Shown: piece by piece, positions 25,805 through 33,865 of the stretch | Position numbering within the stretch: the first letter of the stretch is position 1 | Layout of the letters: every line of letters starts with the position of its first letter | Assembly (NCBI GenBank): GCA_040772885.1 | Contig: JAXGXF010000003.1 | Location: 124,001 to 188,000, forward strand | Reading direction: 5' to 3' | DNA length: 64,000 bases | Source: Pullichristensenella sp002068815 | GTDB lineage: Bacteria > Bacillota > Clostridia > Christensenellales > Aristaeellaceae | Position numbers and translations under genes: made by a program | Notes under the pieces: generated by a model | The model's database searches: none | What the model was told of the DNA's origin: nothing | The model's input: only the letters and a program-made list of their open reading frames with translations

Positions 25805-27687
25805 GCGTCCTCCGCCTTCTTGCGCGTTGCGGGCGCCGATTTTGATTTTCCCGCCGAGCGTCTGGCGGGCTTCCTCTGCTCCCGCTCGAACCGCACGTCC
25901 CCGCTCGCCGTTTTCGCCGCGTCGACGAGGAACACCGTGAACCGCCGGATGCCCTCGAGGAACCGCTCGGCCCTCTCGCGGCGGCTCTGCGCATCCGAAT
26001 TCTGCGTGAGCTGGTTGAGCGCCTTCTCCCATCTGCCGGTCGTCGCCGCGGAGGTGATCTCCTCGGGCGCGACGGCGATCAACTTCCGGCCCTTCTCCGT
26101 CGAGACGATCGCCTTGCCGGTTCGCTTCGCGAGCCCGACCTCGAGAAGCCGCTCGATCGTCGCCGCGCGCGTCGCGGGCGTTCCGAGCCCGGAGTCCTTC
26201 ATCCGCTCGCGCAGCTCCTCGTCCTCGAGCTCGCGCCCGGCGTGCTCCATCAGGGACAAGAGCGTCGCGTCGTTCAAGGGCTCCGGCGGCTTCGTCTTTT
26301 TCTTTTGAATGGACACCTTCCCGGCCGTGCGCTTCTCCCCTTCTTTGACGTCCGGAAGCGCGGGCAATGCCCGCTCCTTTTCCTCCGCGCCGCCGAGCAC
26401 GGCCTTCCAGCCCGCGACCTTCGGGACCGAGCCCGATGCGCGGAACCGGTGGCCGTTGATGGCGACCTCGATCTTCGCGGCCTCGTACTCGCAGTCCGGG
26501 TAGTGCGCGGCGACGAGGCTGCGGGCGACCATGTCGTAGAGCTTCTGTTCGTCCGGCGACAGCGCGCCCATTCGCTTTTCGGTCGGCACGATCGCGTGGT
26601 GGTCGGAGACCTTCGACGCGTCGTAGAAACGCTTCGAGGCCATGTTCCAGCGCATTTCGGGCGCGTTGACGAGCGCAGCGTACGGCTCCGGCATCGCCCG
26701 GAGCGCGCTCGCGACCTTCGGCTTCATGTCCTCGGGCAGATGGCGGCTGTCGGTGCGCGGATAGGTGATCAGCTTGTGCCTCTCGTACAGCGCCTGCGCG
26801 AGCTTCAGCGTCTTGTCCGCGGAAAAGCCGTAGCGACGGTTCGCCGCGCGCTGCAGGCTCGTCAAATCGTAGAGCTGCGGCGGCGGCACGCGCTTCCACT
26901 CCCGCGCGCTGGCGGTCACCGTGCCCTCCCTCCCCTGCGTCTCGCGCTTGACGGTTTCCGCGAGCTCCTTTGTGTCCGCGCGGTCCCTGTCGGTCGCCGG
27001 GTTGTGCCAGAGCCCCTCGAAGTCGCCGAAGTCCGCGCGAATCTCCCAGAAATCCGCGGGCACGAACGCCTCGATCTCGCGGTCTCGCTTGACGATCAGC
27101 GCGAGCGTCGGCGTCTGCACGCGCCCGAGCGGGAGCAGCGCGTTGTATTTCAGCGTAAACGCGCGAGAGGCGTTCATGCCGACGAGCCAGTCGGCGACGC
27201 TTCTTAAGCGGGCGCTGTCGTACAGCGCGTCGTAGGCGGCCGCGGGCTTCAAATTTTCAAACCCCTGCCGGATCGCGCCGTCCGTCATCGACGAAATCCA
27301 GAGCCGCCGGACAGGCTTTTTGCACCCGGCCATCTGGTAGATGTAGCGGAAGATCAATTCGCCCTCGCGCGCGGCGTCGGTCGCGCAGACGACGTCCGCG
27401 GTCTCCTTCGCGTTCAGGAGCTTCTTGACGGTCGAAAACTGCGCCTTCGTCTTCGGAAGCACCTTCAGCGGTATGTCCCCGGGCAGTATCGGCAGGTCCG
27501 CCATCGCCCATCTTTTGTAGCGCGGGTCCATCTCGTCCGGCTCCATCAGCGACACGAGGTGGCCGAGCGCCCAGGTCACAATGTAACGATCCCCCTCGAG
27601 ATAGCCGTCCGCGCGCGCATTCGCGCCCACGACGCGCGCGATGTCCCTCGCGACCGACGGCTTCTCGGCAACAATCACGGTCTTCAT
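25801..27687 (-). CDS. topB: DNA topoisomerase III
   Basis: Type IA topoisomerase that decatenates single-stranded and replication intermediates. The 628-residue product has the Toprim domain (MKTVIVAEKPSVARDIARVV; CATDAAREGELIFRYIY with acidic metal ligands) and the active-site tyrosine Y309 in LITYPRTDSRHL. The C-terminus is a basic tail without zinc fingers. The start was set at ATG 27687; no strong ribosome site precedes it, and the predicted promoter leaves a very short leader. It may be chromosomal topB and not a mobile-element relative, judging by context. Confidence 0.95.
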   Translation of the reverse strand: MKTVIVAEKPSVARDIARVVGANARADGYLEGDRYIVTWALGHLVSLMEPDEMDPRYKRWAMADLPILPGDIPLKVLPKTKAQFSTVKKLLNAKETADVVCATDAAREGELIFRYIYQMAGCKKPVRRLWISSMTDGAIRQGFENLKPAAAYDALYDSARLRSVADWLVGMNASRAFTLKYNALLPLGRVQTPTLALIVKRDREIEAFVPADFWEIRADFGDFEGLWHNPATDRDRADTKELAETVKRETQGREGTVTASAREWKRVPPPQLYDLTSLQRAANRRYGFSADKTLKLAQALYERHKLITYPRTDSRHLPEDMKPKVASALRAMPEPYAALVNAPEMRWNMASKRFYDASKVSDHHAIVPTEKRMGALSPDEQKLYDMVARSLVAAHYPDCEYEAAKIEVAINGHRFRASGSVPKVAGWKAVLGGAEEKERALPALPDVKEGEKRTAGKVSIQKKKTKPPEPLNDATLLSLMEHAGRELEDEELRERMKDSGLGTPATRAATIERLLEVGLAKRTGKAIVSTEKGRKLIAVAPEEITSAATTGRWEKALNQLTQNSDAQSRRERAERFLEGIRRFTVFLVDAAKTASGDVRFEREQRKPARRSAGKSKSAPATRKKAEDA

Positions 27688-27714
27688 GGCATAAGAATAG
27701 CATACCGGCGCCCA

Positions 27715-27743
27715 TTGCGCAACCAAAACCGTTCTGCTATAAT
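27715..27743 (+). promoter_or_regulatory. Promoter of the serine acetyltransferase gene
   Basis: TTGCGC (27715-27720), 17 bp, TATAAT (27738-27743), directed rightward; the ATG is 28 bp past the -10 box. On the opposite strand a weaker set, TTGGTT-N16-TATGCT, overlaps it and could serve topB, so the two genes share a divergent promoter zone of about 50 bp. Confidence 0.8.
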
Positions 27744-27770
27744 GCAGTAAGGTCAAGAGGAGGCATTCCT

Positions 27771-28667
27771 ATGAGCGAACTGAAACAGTGGATGGACGAA
27801 CAGGCGCGCGGCGTCGCGGCGGCGCTTGCGGAGATCAACTTGGGCGAGATGAAGGAGCAGACCGCGGGCGGGTTCGGGCTGCGCGCGCGCGCGATCGAAT
27901 TTCTGACGACGGTGAAGGCGGCGCTGTTCCCGACGCTCTACGAAGTCGGCGCGATCACGCCCGGGCACCTCGTGACGCTCTCGGAGGAGCGGCTCTACAC
28001 GGCGGCGGAGCAGCTTCGGGGCATCGCGAAGGGCGTGTTCCTCGGGCTGTGCGACAAGCTCGAGCGCGAGAACTGCACGCGCAAGGCCTGCAACGACCGC
28101 GCGGACGAGCTTACGCTCTCGTTCATGCAGAAGCTGACCGGCATACGGGAGCTTCTGTCCGAGGACCTGCGCGCGGCGTACGAGGGCGACCCGGCGGCCC
28201 GGTTCATGGAGGAGATATTGCTGAGCTACCCGTCGATCGAGGCGGTCAGCACCTACCGCGTCGCGCACGAGCTGTTCGACCTGGGGCTGCCGGTCGTGCC
28301 GAGGATATTGACCGAGCACGCGCACGCCTTGACCGGCATCGACATCCACCCGGGCGCAACGATCGGGCGGCACTTCTTCATCGACCACGGCACCGGCGTC
28401 GTCATCGGCGAGACGACCGTCATCGGCGACAACGTCAAGCTCTACCAGGGCGTGACGCTCGGCGCGCGCAGCTTCCCGAAGGACGAGCACGGCAACCCCG
28501 TCAAGGGCATCAAGCGCCACCCGAACATCGAGGACGACGTCATCATCTACGCCGGCGCGACGATCCTGGGCGGCGACGTGACGATCGGGCGCGGCAGCGT
28601 CATCGGCGGAAACACGTGGATCACGAAGTCCGTGCCGGCCGGCTCGAAGGTCAGCCGGGAGGGGTAG
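27771..28667 (+). CDS. Serine O-acetyltransferase
   Basis: Makes O-acetylserine for cysteine synthesis. The 298-residue product has an N-terminal helical domain (to about 170) and a left-handed beta-helix of hexapeptide repeats with the signature HPGATIGRHFFIDHGTGVVIGE (split about residues 195-216; catalytic His in the DHGTG segment) and IKRHPNIEDDVIIYAGATILGG. The long N-terminus fits the EpsC/plant-like SAT class found in Clostridia. GAGGAGG precedes the ATG; dus follows immediately after the stop. Confidence 0.94.
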   Translation: MSELKQWMDEQARGVAAALAEINLGEMKEQTAGGFGLRARAIEFLTTVKAALFPTLYEVGAITPGHLVTLSEERLYTAAEQLRGIAKGVFLGLCDKLERENCTRKACNDRADELTLSFMQKLTGIRELLSEDLRAAYEGDPAARFMEEILLSYPSIEAVSTYRVAHELFDLGLPVVPRILTEHAHALTGIDIHPGATIGRHFFIDHGTGVVIGETTVIGDNVKLYQGVTLGARSFPKDEHGNPVKGIKRHPNIEDDVIIYAGATILGGDVTIGRGSVIGGNTWITKSVPAGSKVSREG

Positions 28668-29657
28668 ATGCTCTTCGACTGCAACATCCCCGCGGGGGCC
28701 GGGCTCGCGCCGATGGCGGGCGTGACCGACGCGGCGGCGCGGCTGCTTTCGTTCGAACAGGGCGCTTCGTGGGCCGTCAGCGAGATGCTGTCCGCGAAGG
28801 GGTTCGTCTACTCGAACGGAAGGAGCGAGGCGATCCGCGAGCTGCTGTTCCGCTTCCCCGGCGAGGGCACTTGCGGGCTGCAGCTGTTCGGGCGCGAGCC
28901 GGAATTCGTCGCCGAGGCCGCGCGAAGGCTCGAGGGCGCGGGGTTTTCGTTCATCGACCTGAACTTCGGCTGCCCGGCGCCGAAGATCACCGGAAACGGC
29001 GAGGGCAGCGCATTGATGAAGGAGCCTGTGCAGATCGCGAAGGTCGTGCGCGCGGCGGCGGACGCGGTGAAATTCCCGGTCACGGTCAAGATTCGCTCCG
29101 GCTGGAACCCGGAGAGCGTCAACGCCGTCGAGGTCGCGAAGATCTGCGAGGACGCCGGCGCAAAGGCGATCGCCGTGCACGCGCGCACGCGCAGCCAGTT
29201 TTACGGAGGGCAAGCCGATTGGTCGGTCATCGCGGCCGTCAAGCGCGCGGTCAAAATCCCGGTGTTCGGAAACGGCGACGTGCGCTCCGGCGCGGACGCG
29301 GTGCGGATGCTTCATGAAACCGGCTGCGACCGCGTCATCGTCGGCCGCGCGGCCGAGGGAAACCCCTGGATTTTCCGGGAAATCCGCGCGGCGCTGACGG
29401 GCGAAGCGTATTCCCCGCCGGCATTTGCCGAGCGGATGGCGACGGCGCTAAGGCACCTCGATCTCGCGGTCGTGCTCTACGGCGAAAAGAAGGGCGTGCT
29501 CGAGATGCGAAAGCACGTCGCATGGTATATCACAGGCGTCCCCGGCGCGGCGAAGCTGCGCGAGGGCGTCAACGGGGTGTGCGAGGCCGAAGAGGTGCGG
29601 GAGCTGCTCATGCGGTACGCCGGGCTTGGGAACCGTTCCCCCTCCGTGTCCGTCTAA
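28668..29657 (+). CDS. dus: tRNA-dihydrouridine synthase (DusB-like)
   Basis: FMN enzyme that reduces uridines in tRNA D-loops. The 329-residue product has a TIM barrel with LAPMAGVTD near the N-terminus and the catalytic cysteine C102 in LNFGCPAPKITGNGEGSALM, plus the FMN phosphate site GNGDVRSGADA and VGRAAEGNPWIF. Its ATG directly follows the TAG of the acetyltransferase gene, with the ribosome site inside that gene, so it is translationally coupled. Confidence 0.93.
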   Translation: MLFDCNIPAGAGLAPMAGVTDAAARLLSFEQGASWAVSEMLSAKGFVYSNGRSEAIRELLFRFPGEGTCGLQLFGREPEFVAEAARRLEGAGFSFIDLNFGCPAPKITGNGEGSALMKEPVQIAKVVRAAADAVKFPVTVKIRSGWNPESVNAVEVAKICEDAGAKAIAVHARTRSQFYGGQADWSVIAAVKRAVKIPVFGNGDVRSGADAVRMLHETGCDRVIVGRAAEGNPWIFREIRAALTGEAYSPPAFAERMATALRHLDLAVVLYGEKKGVLEMRKHVAWYITGVPGAAKLREGVNGVCEAEEVRELLMRYAGLGNRSPSVSV

Positions 29658-29679
29658 CGGCCAGATTGAGGGAATTTGG

Positions 29680-30417
29680 ATGAAAAAGCTGTTTGCGGTT
29701 CTGTTGACGCTGCTGCTGCTCTCAGCCGCGGCTTCTGCGGACACGCGCCTCGAGGCCGGAGGCTATGCGCTGACGTTTGACAAACAGATGTTCGATTATA
29801 GTCAAAATATACCCCCCGGCATGGATTTCCTCATCCCTTGCGCGGCGCAGGCCAAAAATTGGTCCTCTACGTTCATCGTCATCATATCCCGCGCGGAGGG
29901 CGCGGAGCCGGACTGGCTCCCGGACCTCCAAAAAGACCTCGAGCGGATGTCCTCCGACGCGGTTTCGTCCGGCTTTCGCCTCGTGCCGGAGGCCGAGCCG
30001 CAGTTTCTTCTGTATTACACATGCGAGGATGACGCCTTCCTTCCCGAGATTCTCGCCGTCGTCGACAGCTTTGCAATCGTCCCGGACGGGCCGCTCGCAT
30101 TCTACGTCCCCGTGAACGGCGCGCTCGAGCGGCGGGAAATCGAGGGGCGGCTGACCCCCATGGCATTGACCGACGCGCTCAACGCGGCGGGGGCATTTCC
30201 CGAGCCGGTGGCCGCCGACGCCATTTCCATCGGCCCCCGGGGCGCGCAAGTCTATCTCGACGGAGCGTTTCAGAGCATGCTGGACCGGGCGGACGCCGAC
30301 GCGGAGGCGCTCTACCGCAAGAGCCTCGAGGACACCTTCCGCGAGAACTACCGGGTTGAAACGGTCCACCTGTTCTTCCACTCCGGGTCCTCCGCGGGGA
30401 CCGACGCGGCGGATTGA
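29680..30417 (+). CDS. Secreted protein of unknown function
   Basis: A 245-residue protein with a signal peptide MKKLFAVLLTLLLLSAAASA and likely cleavage after ASA. The mature part is mixed alpha/beta with no recognised domain; features are FIVIISRAEGAEPDWLPDL and a region resembling the next gene (PPGMDFLIPC versus GEGVDLLVPS). The immediate upstream region is shared with the downstream paralogue, which suggests a tandem duplication. No cell-wall anchor or lipobox is present. Confidence 0.72.
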   Translation: MKKLFAVLLTLLLLSAAASADTRLEAGGYALTFDKQMFDYSQNIPPGMDFLIPCAAQAKNWSSTFIVIISRAEGAEPDWLPDLQKDLERMSSDAVSSGFRLVPEAEPQFLLYYTCEDDAFLPEILAVVDSFAIVPDGPLAFYVPVNGALERREIEGRLTPMALTDALNAAGAFPEPVAADAISIGPRGAQVYLDGAFQSMLDRADADAEALYRKSLEDTFRENYRVETVHLFFHSGSSAGTDAAD

Positions 30418-30478
30418 GCCGCGGCCGGGAACCTCTCCCCCTCCAAACCCGTCTAAACGGCAGATTGGAGGGATTTTT

Positions 30479-31009
30479 ATGAAAAAGCTGCTTGCAATGG
30501 TCATGGTTCTGATGCTGTTCGCGGTCGCGGCATATGCCGAGGCGCGCACGCGCGAGATCGAAGTCGAGGGCATGAAGGAGATGATCAACGAGGAGCGCGC
30601 CGAGGGAAACGGCTACGCGCTCTACTACGACGTCGACCGCTTCGCGTTTTACGCAAACGGCGTCGGGGAGGGCGTCGATCTGCTCGTCCCGTCGTCCGAC
30701 AGCGCGGTCAGCCCGGTCTACTTGCAGATTCGAAGGGCCGAGGGCGATCCGGCCGCGGAGTACATCGCGGACGGGTTCGCCGACGAGGGCGAGGTTCAAC
30801 TCGGAGATGCGGGAGCTCCCGGGCTGACGGCGCGCAGGCTGACCGCGTCGCGGTCGGGCGTTTCGTACACGGCGTATCTGATCCCGGACGGGGACGGAAT
30901 GTTCGTACTCGACATCGCGTGCGCGGTCGAGGCCAGCGAGGGCTTCGGGGCGAGGCTCCGGGCGGCCGTGAACACGTTCGAGCTCGTCGAGCCGGCGCCG
31001 GAGGCCTGA
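30479..31009 (+). CDS. Secreted protein of unknown function (paralogue of upstream gene)
   Basis: A 176-residue protein with a signal peptide MKKLLAMVMVLMLFAVAAYA. It shares with the previous gene the pattern EGNGYALYYDVDRF / GGYALTFDKQMF, GVDLLVPSSDS / GMDFLIPCAAQ and QIRRAEGDPAAEYI / IISRAEGAEPDWL, so both belong to one unnamed family of secreted proteins. GGAGGG precedes the ATG. A strong terminator follows. Confidence 0.72.
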   Translation: MKKLLAMVMVLMLFAVAAYAEARTREIEVEGMKEMINEERAEGNGYALYYDVDRFAFYANGVGEGVDLLVPSSDSAVSPVYLQIRRAEGDPAAEYIADGFADEGEVQLGDAGAPGLTARRLTASRSGVSYTAYLIPDGDGMFVLDIACAVEASEGFGARLRAAVNTFELVEPAPEA

Positions 31010-31021
31010 TTCCAACCAGAC

Positions 31022-31054
31022 GGGGGAAGCGCAATTGCGCCTCCCCCATTTTTT
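31022..31054 (+). terminator. Rho-independent terminator of the SAT-dus-secreted protein operon
   Basis: A stem GGGGGA(A)GCGC / GCGC(C)TCCCCC around an AATT loop followed by ATTTTTT, 12 bp after the stop of the second secreted-protein gene and just before the convergent membrane-protein gene. Confidence 0.88.
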
Positions 31055-31060
31055 GTACCC

Positions 31061-32116
31061 TCAATTCGAACGTACGTTCTTTCTTCGGTGCCGCCGCGCC
31101 CGGTTCCGCAGCCGCAGCCGCCCCATGTCCGGCAGAAGCGCCGCGGTCAGCAGCGCCGCCGTTCCGACGGCGGCCCAGCGCGCCCAGTCCGCCCCGAGAT
31201 ACAGGCTCGCGCACGCGGCGGCGGCCAGCAGCATCGCGGCCAGCGTTCGCGGCGAGAGCGCGGCGTTGACCGCCATCGCCGAGAGCGAGGCCATCGAAAG
31301 GAGCGTCGCCGCGGCCCGCGCCTCCGGGAACCAGAATGCGGCGACCGACATCGCGGCGGCGGGCAGCATGAGCCACAGGTTCAGCCCGGCGCTCTCGTCC
31401 TTGGTCCGGCGGAAGGTCGAGGCCGCGCAGCCGAACGCCGCGAGCCCGAGCAGATAGCCCCCGGCCGCGTGCGGCACCCCTCCGCGGAGGAACCCCGCCG
31501 CGAGCAGCAGCCCCGGCAGCGGGTACAGAAGCGACCGCGCCGCGGTGGCCGGCGCGTGCAGGAGCAGCCTGACGCTCGGGAGGCCCAGCGGCCACCCGCC
31601 GACCGAGACGGCGATCACCGACGAGAGCAGCGCGCCGAGCGCCGCGGCCGCCGCGAGCCACAGCATCTCGCCGGACACGAGCGCGGCCGAGAGCATCGCG
31701 GCGCTCAAAAAATCCAAGAGCTCCGCGCTCGCGTCCTGCGCGCGGGCGCGCAGATGCTCTCCGTTGAACCGCGAGAGCGCCATCAATCCGCCCGCGGCAG
31801 AGAGGTAGTTCCACTCGCGCGCGGCGGGAGGGGCGGCGAACAGCCACTCCCACGCGACCGGGCCCCATCGCCACGCGGCCGCTCCGAGCGCGAGCGTCAG
31901 AAACAGCGCCGTCGACGCGTGCGCGCGCACCCGCCGGTTCGAGACCTCGCCCGCCGCGGCGCGCCGGAACGCGTCCGAAGCCGCGAGCGTCGCGAGCCGC
32001 ATCAGCATGTACGCCGCGAGGAGCGCGAGCACGTCGGCCGCGCGCCCGAGAAGCGCCGGCAGCAAAAGCGCCATCGGCAGGTACGATTCGCTGCGCCGCG
32101 TCAACCGCATTTGCAT
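31061..32116 (-). CDS. Polytopic membrane protein, unknown function
   Basis: A 351-residue Ala/Leu-rich membrane protein with about 9-10 hydrophobic segments and a basic C-terminus (RLRLRNRARRHRRKNVRSN). No transporter or enzyme motif was recognised. The upstream GGAGG and the reading frame from MQMRLTRRSESYLP fit a real gene; composition is GC-rich like its neighbours. It is downstream of the parS site at 32135 and convergent with the secreted-protein operon. Function unknown. Confidence 0.65.
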   Translation of the reverse strand: MQMRLTRRSESYLPMALLLPALLGRAADVLALLAAYMLMRLATLAASDAFRRAAAGEVSNRRVRAHASTALFLTLALGAAAWRWGPVAWEWLFAAPPAAREWNYLSAAGGLMALSRFNGEHLRARAQDASAELLDFLSAAMLSAALVSGEMLWLAAAAALGALLSSVIAVSVGGWPLGLPSVRLLLHAPATAARSLLYPLPGLLLAAGFLRGGVPHAAGGYLLGLAAFGCAASTFRRTKDESAGLNLWLMLPAAAMSVAAFWFPEARAAATLLSMASLSAMAVNAALSPRTLAAMLLAAAACASLYLGADWARWAAVGTAALLTAALLPDMGRLRLRNRARRHRRKNVRSN

Positions 32117-32134
32117 AGCATCCCTCCTGACCGT

Positions 32135-32150
32135 TGTTTCACGTGAAACA
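32135..32150. promoter_or_regulatory. parS site 1 (perfect consensus)
   Basis: The 16-mer TGTTTCACGTGAAACA matches the bacterial parS consensus at all positions. It is a perfect palindrome and would be bound by ParB/Spo0J for chromosome segregation. It overlaps the end of the walJ-like gene, supplying its last codons and TGA stop. Confidence 0.9.
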
Positions 32151-32948
32151 CATTCGGACCGAGAATATCCCCGTCAGGCTGTCGCGCTTCGCGACGCAGA
32201 CGGACGCGTCCTCGCCCGGCACGATGCCCGCGGCGCAGAGCGCCAGCGAGCAGCACCGCTCGGCGAGCTCCGGGAAGTTGTTCTCCTTGCTCAGGTGCCC
32301 GAGCACGATCTGCCGCGCGCCGCGCTTGATGAGTTCTACCGCCGCGCGGCTCGCATCGTCGTTCGCGAGGTGGCCGCGTCGCCCGAGTATCCGCTTCTTC
32401 AGGTCGTAGGGGTACGGCCCGGCCTTGAGCATGTCCGGGTCGTAGTTGGATTCCAGCACGACGGCGTCCGAGCCCGCGACCGCCTTCAGCCAGCTGTCGC
32501 GCACGTGGCCGATGTCCGTCGCGACCGAGAGCCTCGCGCCGCCGAGCGCGATCGAATAGCCGACCGGCTGCGCGGCGTCGTGCGGTATCTCAAACGCCGA
32601 GACGTTCATGCCGCCGACGTAGAAGTCCTCCGAGGGCTCGAACACGCGCACGTTCTTCATCGAGACGCCGCCGAGCTTGTCCTCCATCGCGGCCCAGGTG
32701 CCCTCGGTCGCGTAGACGGGGATGTCGTACTTGCGCGAGAGCACGGAGACGCCGCGTATGTGGTCGATGTGCTCGTGCGTCACGAGTATGCCGTTGAGCT
32801 GCGCGGGGGAGATGCCGATGCGCTTGAGCTCCGCCGCGAGCCTCAGGCACGTCACGCCCGCGTCCACCAGCAGATGTCCGCCGTCGCAGCCGGCGTAGAT
32901 CGCGTTGCCGCTCGACCCGCTGAACAGCGGGGAAAAGCGCAGTTCCAT
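32139..32948 (-). CDS. MBL-fold metallo-hydrolase, WalJ/YycJ-like
   Basis: A 269-residue metallo-beta-lactamase-fold protein with the zinc motif THEHIDH (about residues 56-62) and further ligands around DAAQPVGYSI, DIGHV and GHLSKENN. It resembles WalJ/YycJ, a protein coupling cell division and DNA replication in Bacillus, where walJ lies near the origin. The last residues (MCFT) and stop codon are encoded by parS site 1. It follows the radical SAM gene with 25 bp between. Confidence 0.88.
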   Translation of the reverse strand: MELRFSPLFSGSSGNAIYAGCDGGHLLVDAGVTCLRLAAELKRIGISPAQLNGILVTHEHIDHIRGVSVLSRKYDIPVYATEGTWAAMEDKLGGVSMKNVRVFEPSEDFYVGGMNVSAFEIPHDAAQPVGYSIALGGARLSVATDIGHVRDSWLKAVAGSDAVVLESNYDPDMLKAGPYPYDLKKRILGRRGHLANDDASRAAVELIKRGARQIVLGHLSKENNFPELAERCCSLALCAAGIVPGEDASVCVAKRDSLTGIFSVRMCFT

Positions 32949-32969
32949 CGGTATGTAGTCCTCCTGTTT

Positions 32970-32985
32970 TGTTTCACGTGAAACG
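32970..32985. promoter_or_regulatory. parS site 2 (15 of 16 matches)
   Basis: TGTTTCACGTGAAACG, one mismatch at the last position of the parS consensus, core GTTTCACGTGAAAC intact. On the minus strand it encodes the final RFT codons and TGA stop of the radical SAM gene. Confidence 0.87.
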
Positions 32986-33864
32986 CTCGGGAACGCCGGT
33001 CAGGTCGAAATTCGGGATGTACTTTTCGTCGGCGGAGGACCGCTCCTGCACAAATCCGTCCTCGAGGCCGAGCGCAAACATGTGGTTGACGACCGACTCG
33101 TACTCGAGCTCGGTGATCCGCCGCCGAAGCGTCCCGAACAGCATCAGGTCGCCGAGCGGCACGTACTGCGCCATGAGGCTCACCCACGCGCCGGGCAGGT
33201 TTTCCTGAATCCAGTCGAGCACGTTCATCGACTCGCTCGCGTGGCCGGGCAGGATCAGGTGCCGGACGATGACGCCCCTTTGGATCAGCCCGTTTTCGTC
33301 GAGCACGACCGGCCCGGTCTGGCGGAGCATCTCCCGGATCGCCTCGGACGCGTGCTCGAAGTAGTCGCCCGCGCGCGAATACCGCTCCGCCGCCTTTTGC
33401 CAGCGGTACTTGAGGTCGGGGAGGTAGACGTCGACGTGGCCCTCGAGCCGCCGGACCGTCTCCGCGCGCTCGTAGCCGCCGCTGTTCCAGACGACCGGCA
33501 CCGGCAGCCCGCCCTCGAGCGACTGGAGGATCGGCTCGACGAAGTGCGACGGGGTCACGAGGTTTATGTTGTTCGCTCCCTGGGCGATCAGGTTTGCATA
33601 AATATCGCTAAGCCCCTGGACGGACACGCGCCTTCCGAATCCCTCGTGCGATATCGCGCGGTTCTGGCAGAAGCGGCACCTAAGCGCGCATCCGGAGAAG
33701 AACACCGCGCCGGAGCCGCCGGGACCGCTGATGACCGGCTCCTCGTCGAAGTGCAGCGCCGCGCGCGCGACGACGGCGTCCGCGCCCATCCGACAGAATC
33801 CGCCGCCGGTCTCCGCGCGCACGACATTGCATAAACGGGGACAATTATTGCATAAATATTCCAA
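32974..33864 (-). CDS. Radical SAM protein, pyruvate-formate-lyase-activating-enzyme-like (TTG start)
   Basis: A 296-residue radical SAM enzyme with the cluster motif CALRCRFC (CxxxCxxC, about residues 59-66) after the N-terminal Cys-containing segment NNCPRLCNVVR. The pattern (TTG start at 33864, C-rich N-terminus, DVYLPDLKY, RHLILPGH) matches the PflA-like/YgiQ-unrelated family often called AmmeMemoRadiSam relatives. Substrate unknown. The GGAGG site lies in the end of the metallophosphoesterase gene. The stop codon lies in parS site 2. Confidence 0.87.
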   Translation of the reverse strand: MEYLCNNCPRLCNVVRAETGGGFCRMGADAVVARAALHFDEEPVISGPGGSGAVFFSGCALRCRFCQNRAISHEGFGRRVSVQGLSDIYANLIAQGANNINLVTPSHFVEPILQSLEGGLPVPVVWNSGGYERAETVRRLEGHVDVYLPDLKYRWQKAAERYSRAGDYFEHASEAIREMLRQTGPVVLDENGLIQRGVIVRHLILPGHASESMNVLDWIQENLPGAWVSLMAQYVPLGDLMLFGTLRRRITELEYESVVNHMFALGLEDGFVQERSSADEKYIPNFDLTGVPERFT

Positions 33865-33865
33865 T

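Noticed and set aside
24641..26899. 752-aa ORF reading through topB in another frame into the MFS gene
   Set aside because: Only the last 387 codons (from 25804) match a transporter; the earlier part is an out-of-frame shadow of topB.
32971..32984. GTTTCACGTGAAAC seen first as an E-box-like or FNR-like regulator site
   Set aside because: The full flanks match parS, and three copies cluster near a walJ-like gene, which fits ParB binding better than a regulator.
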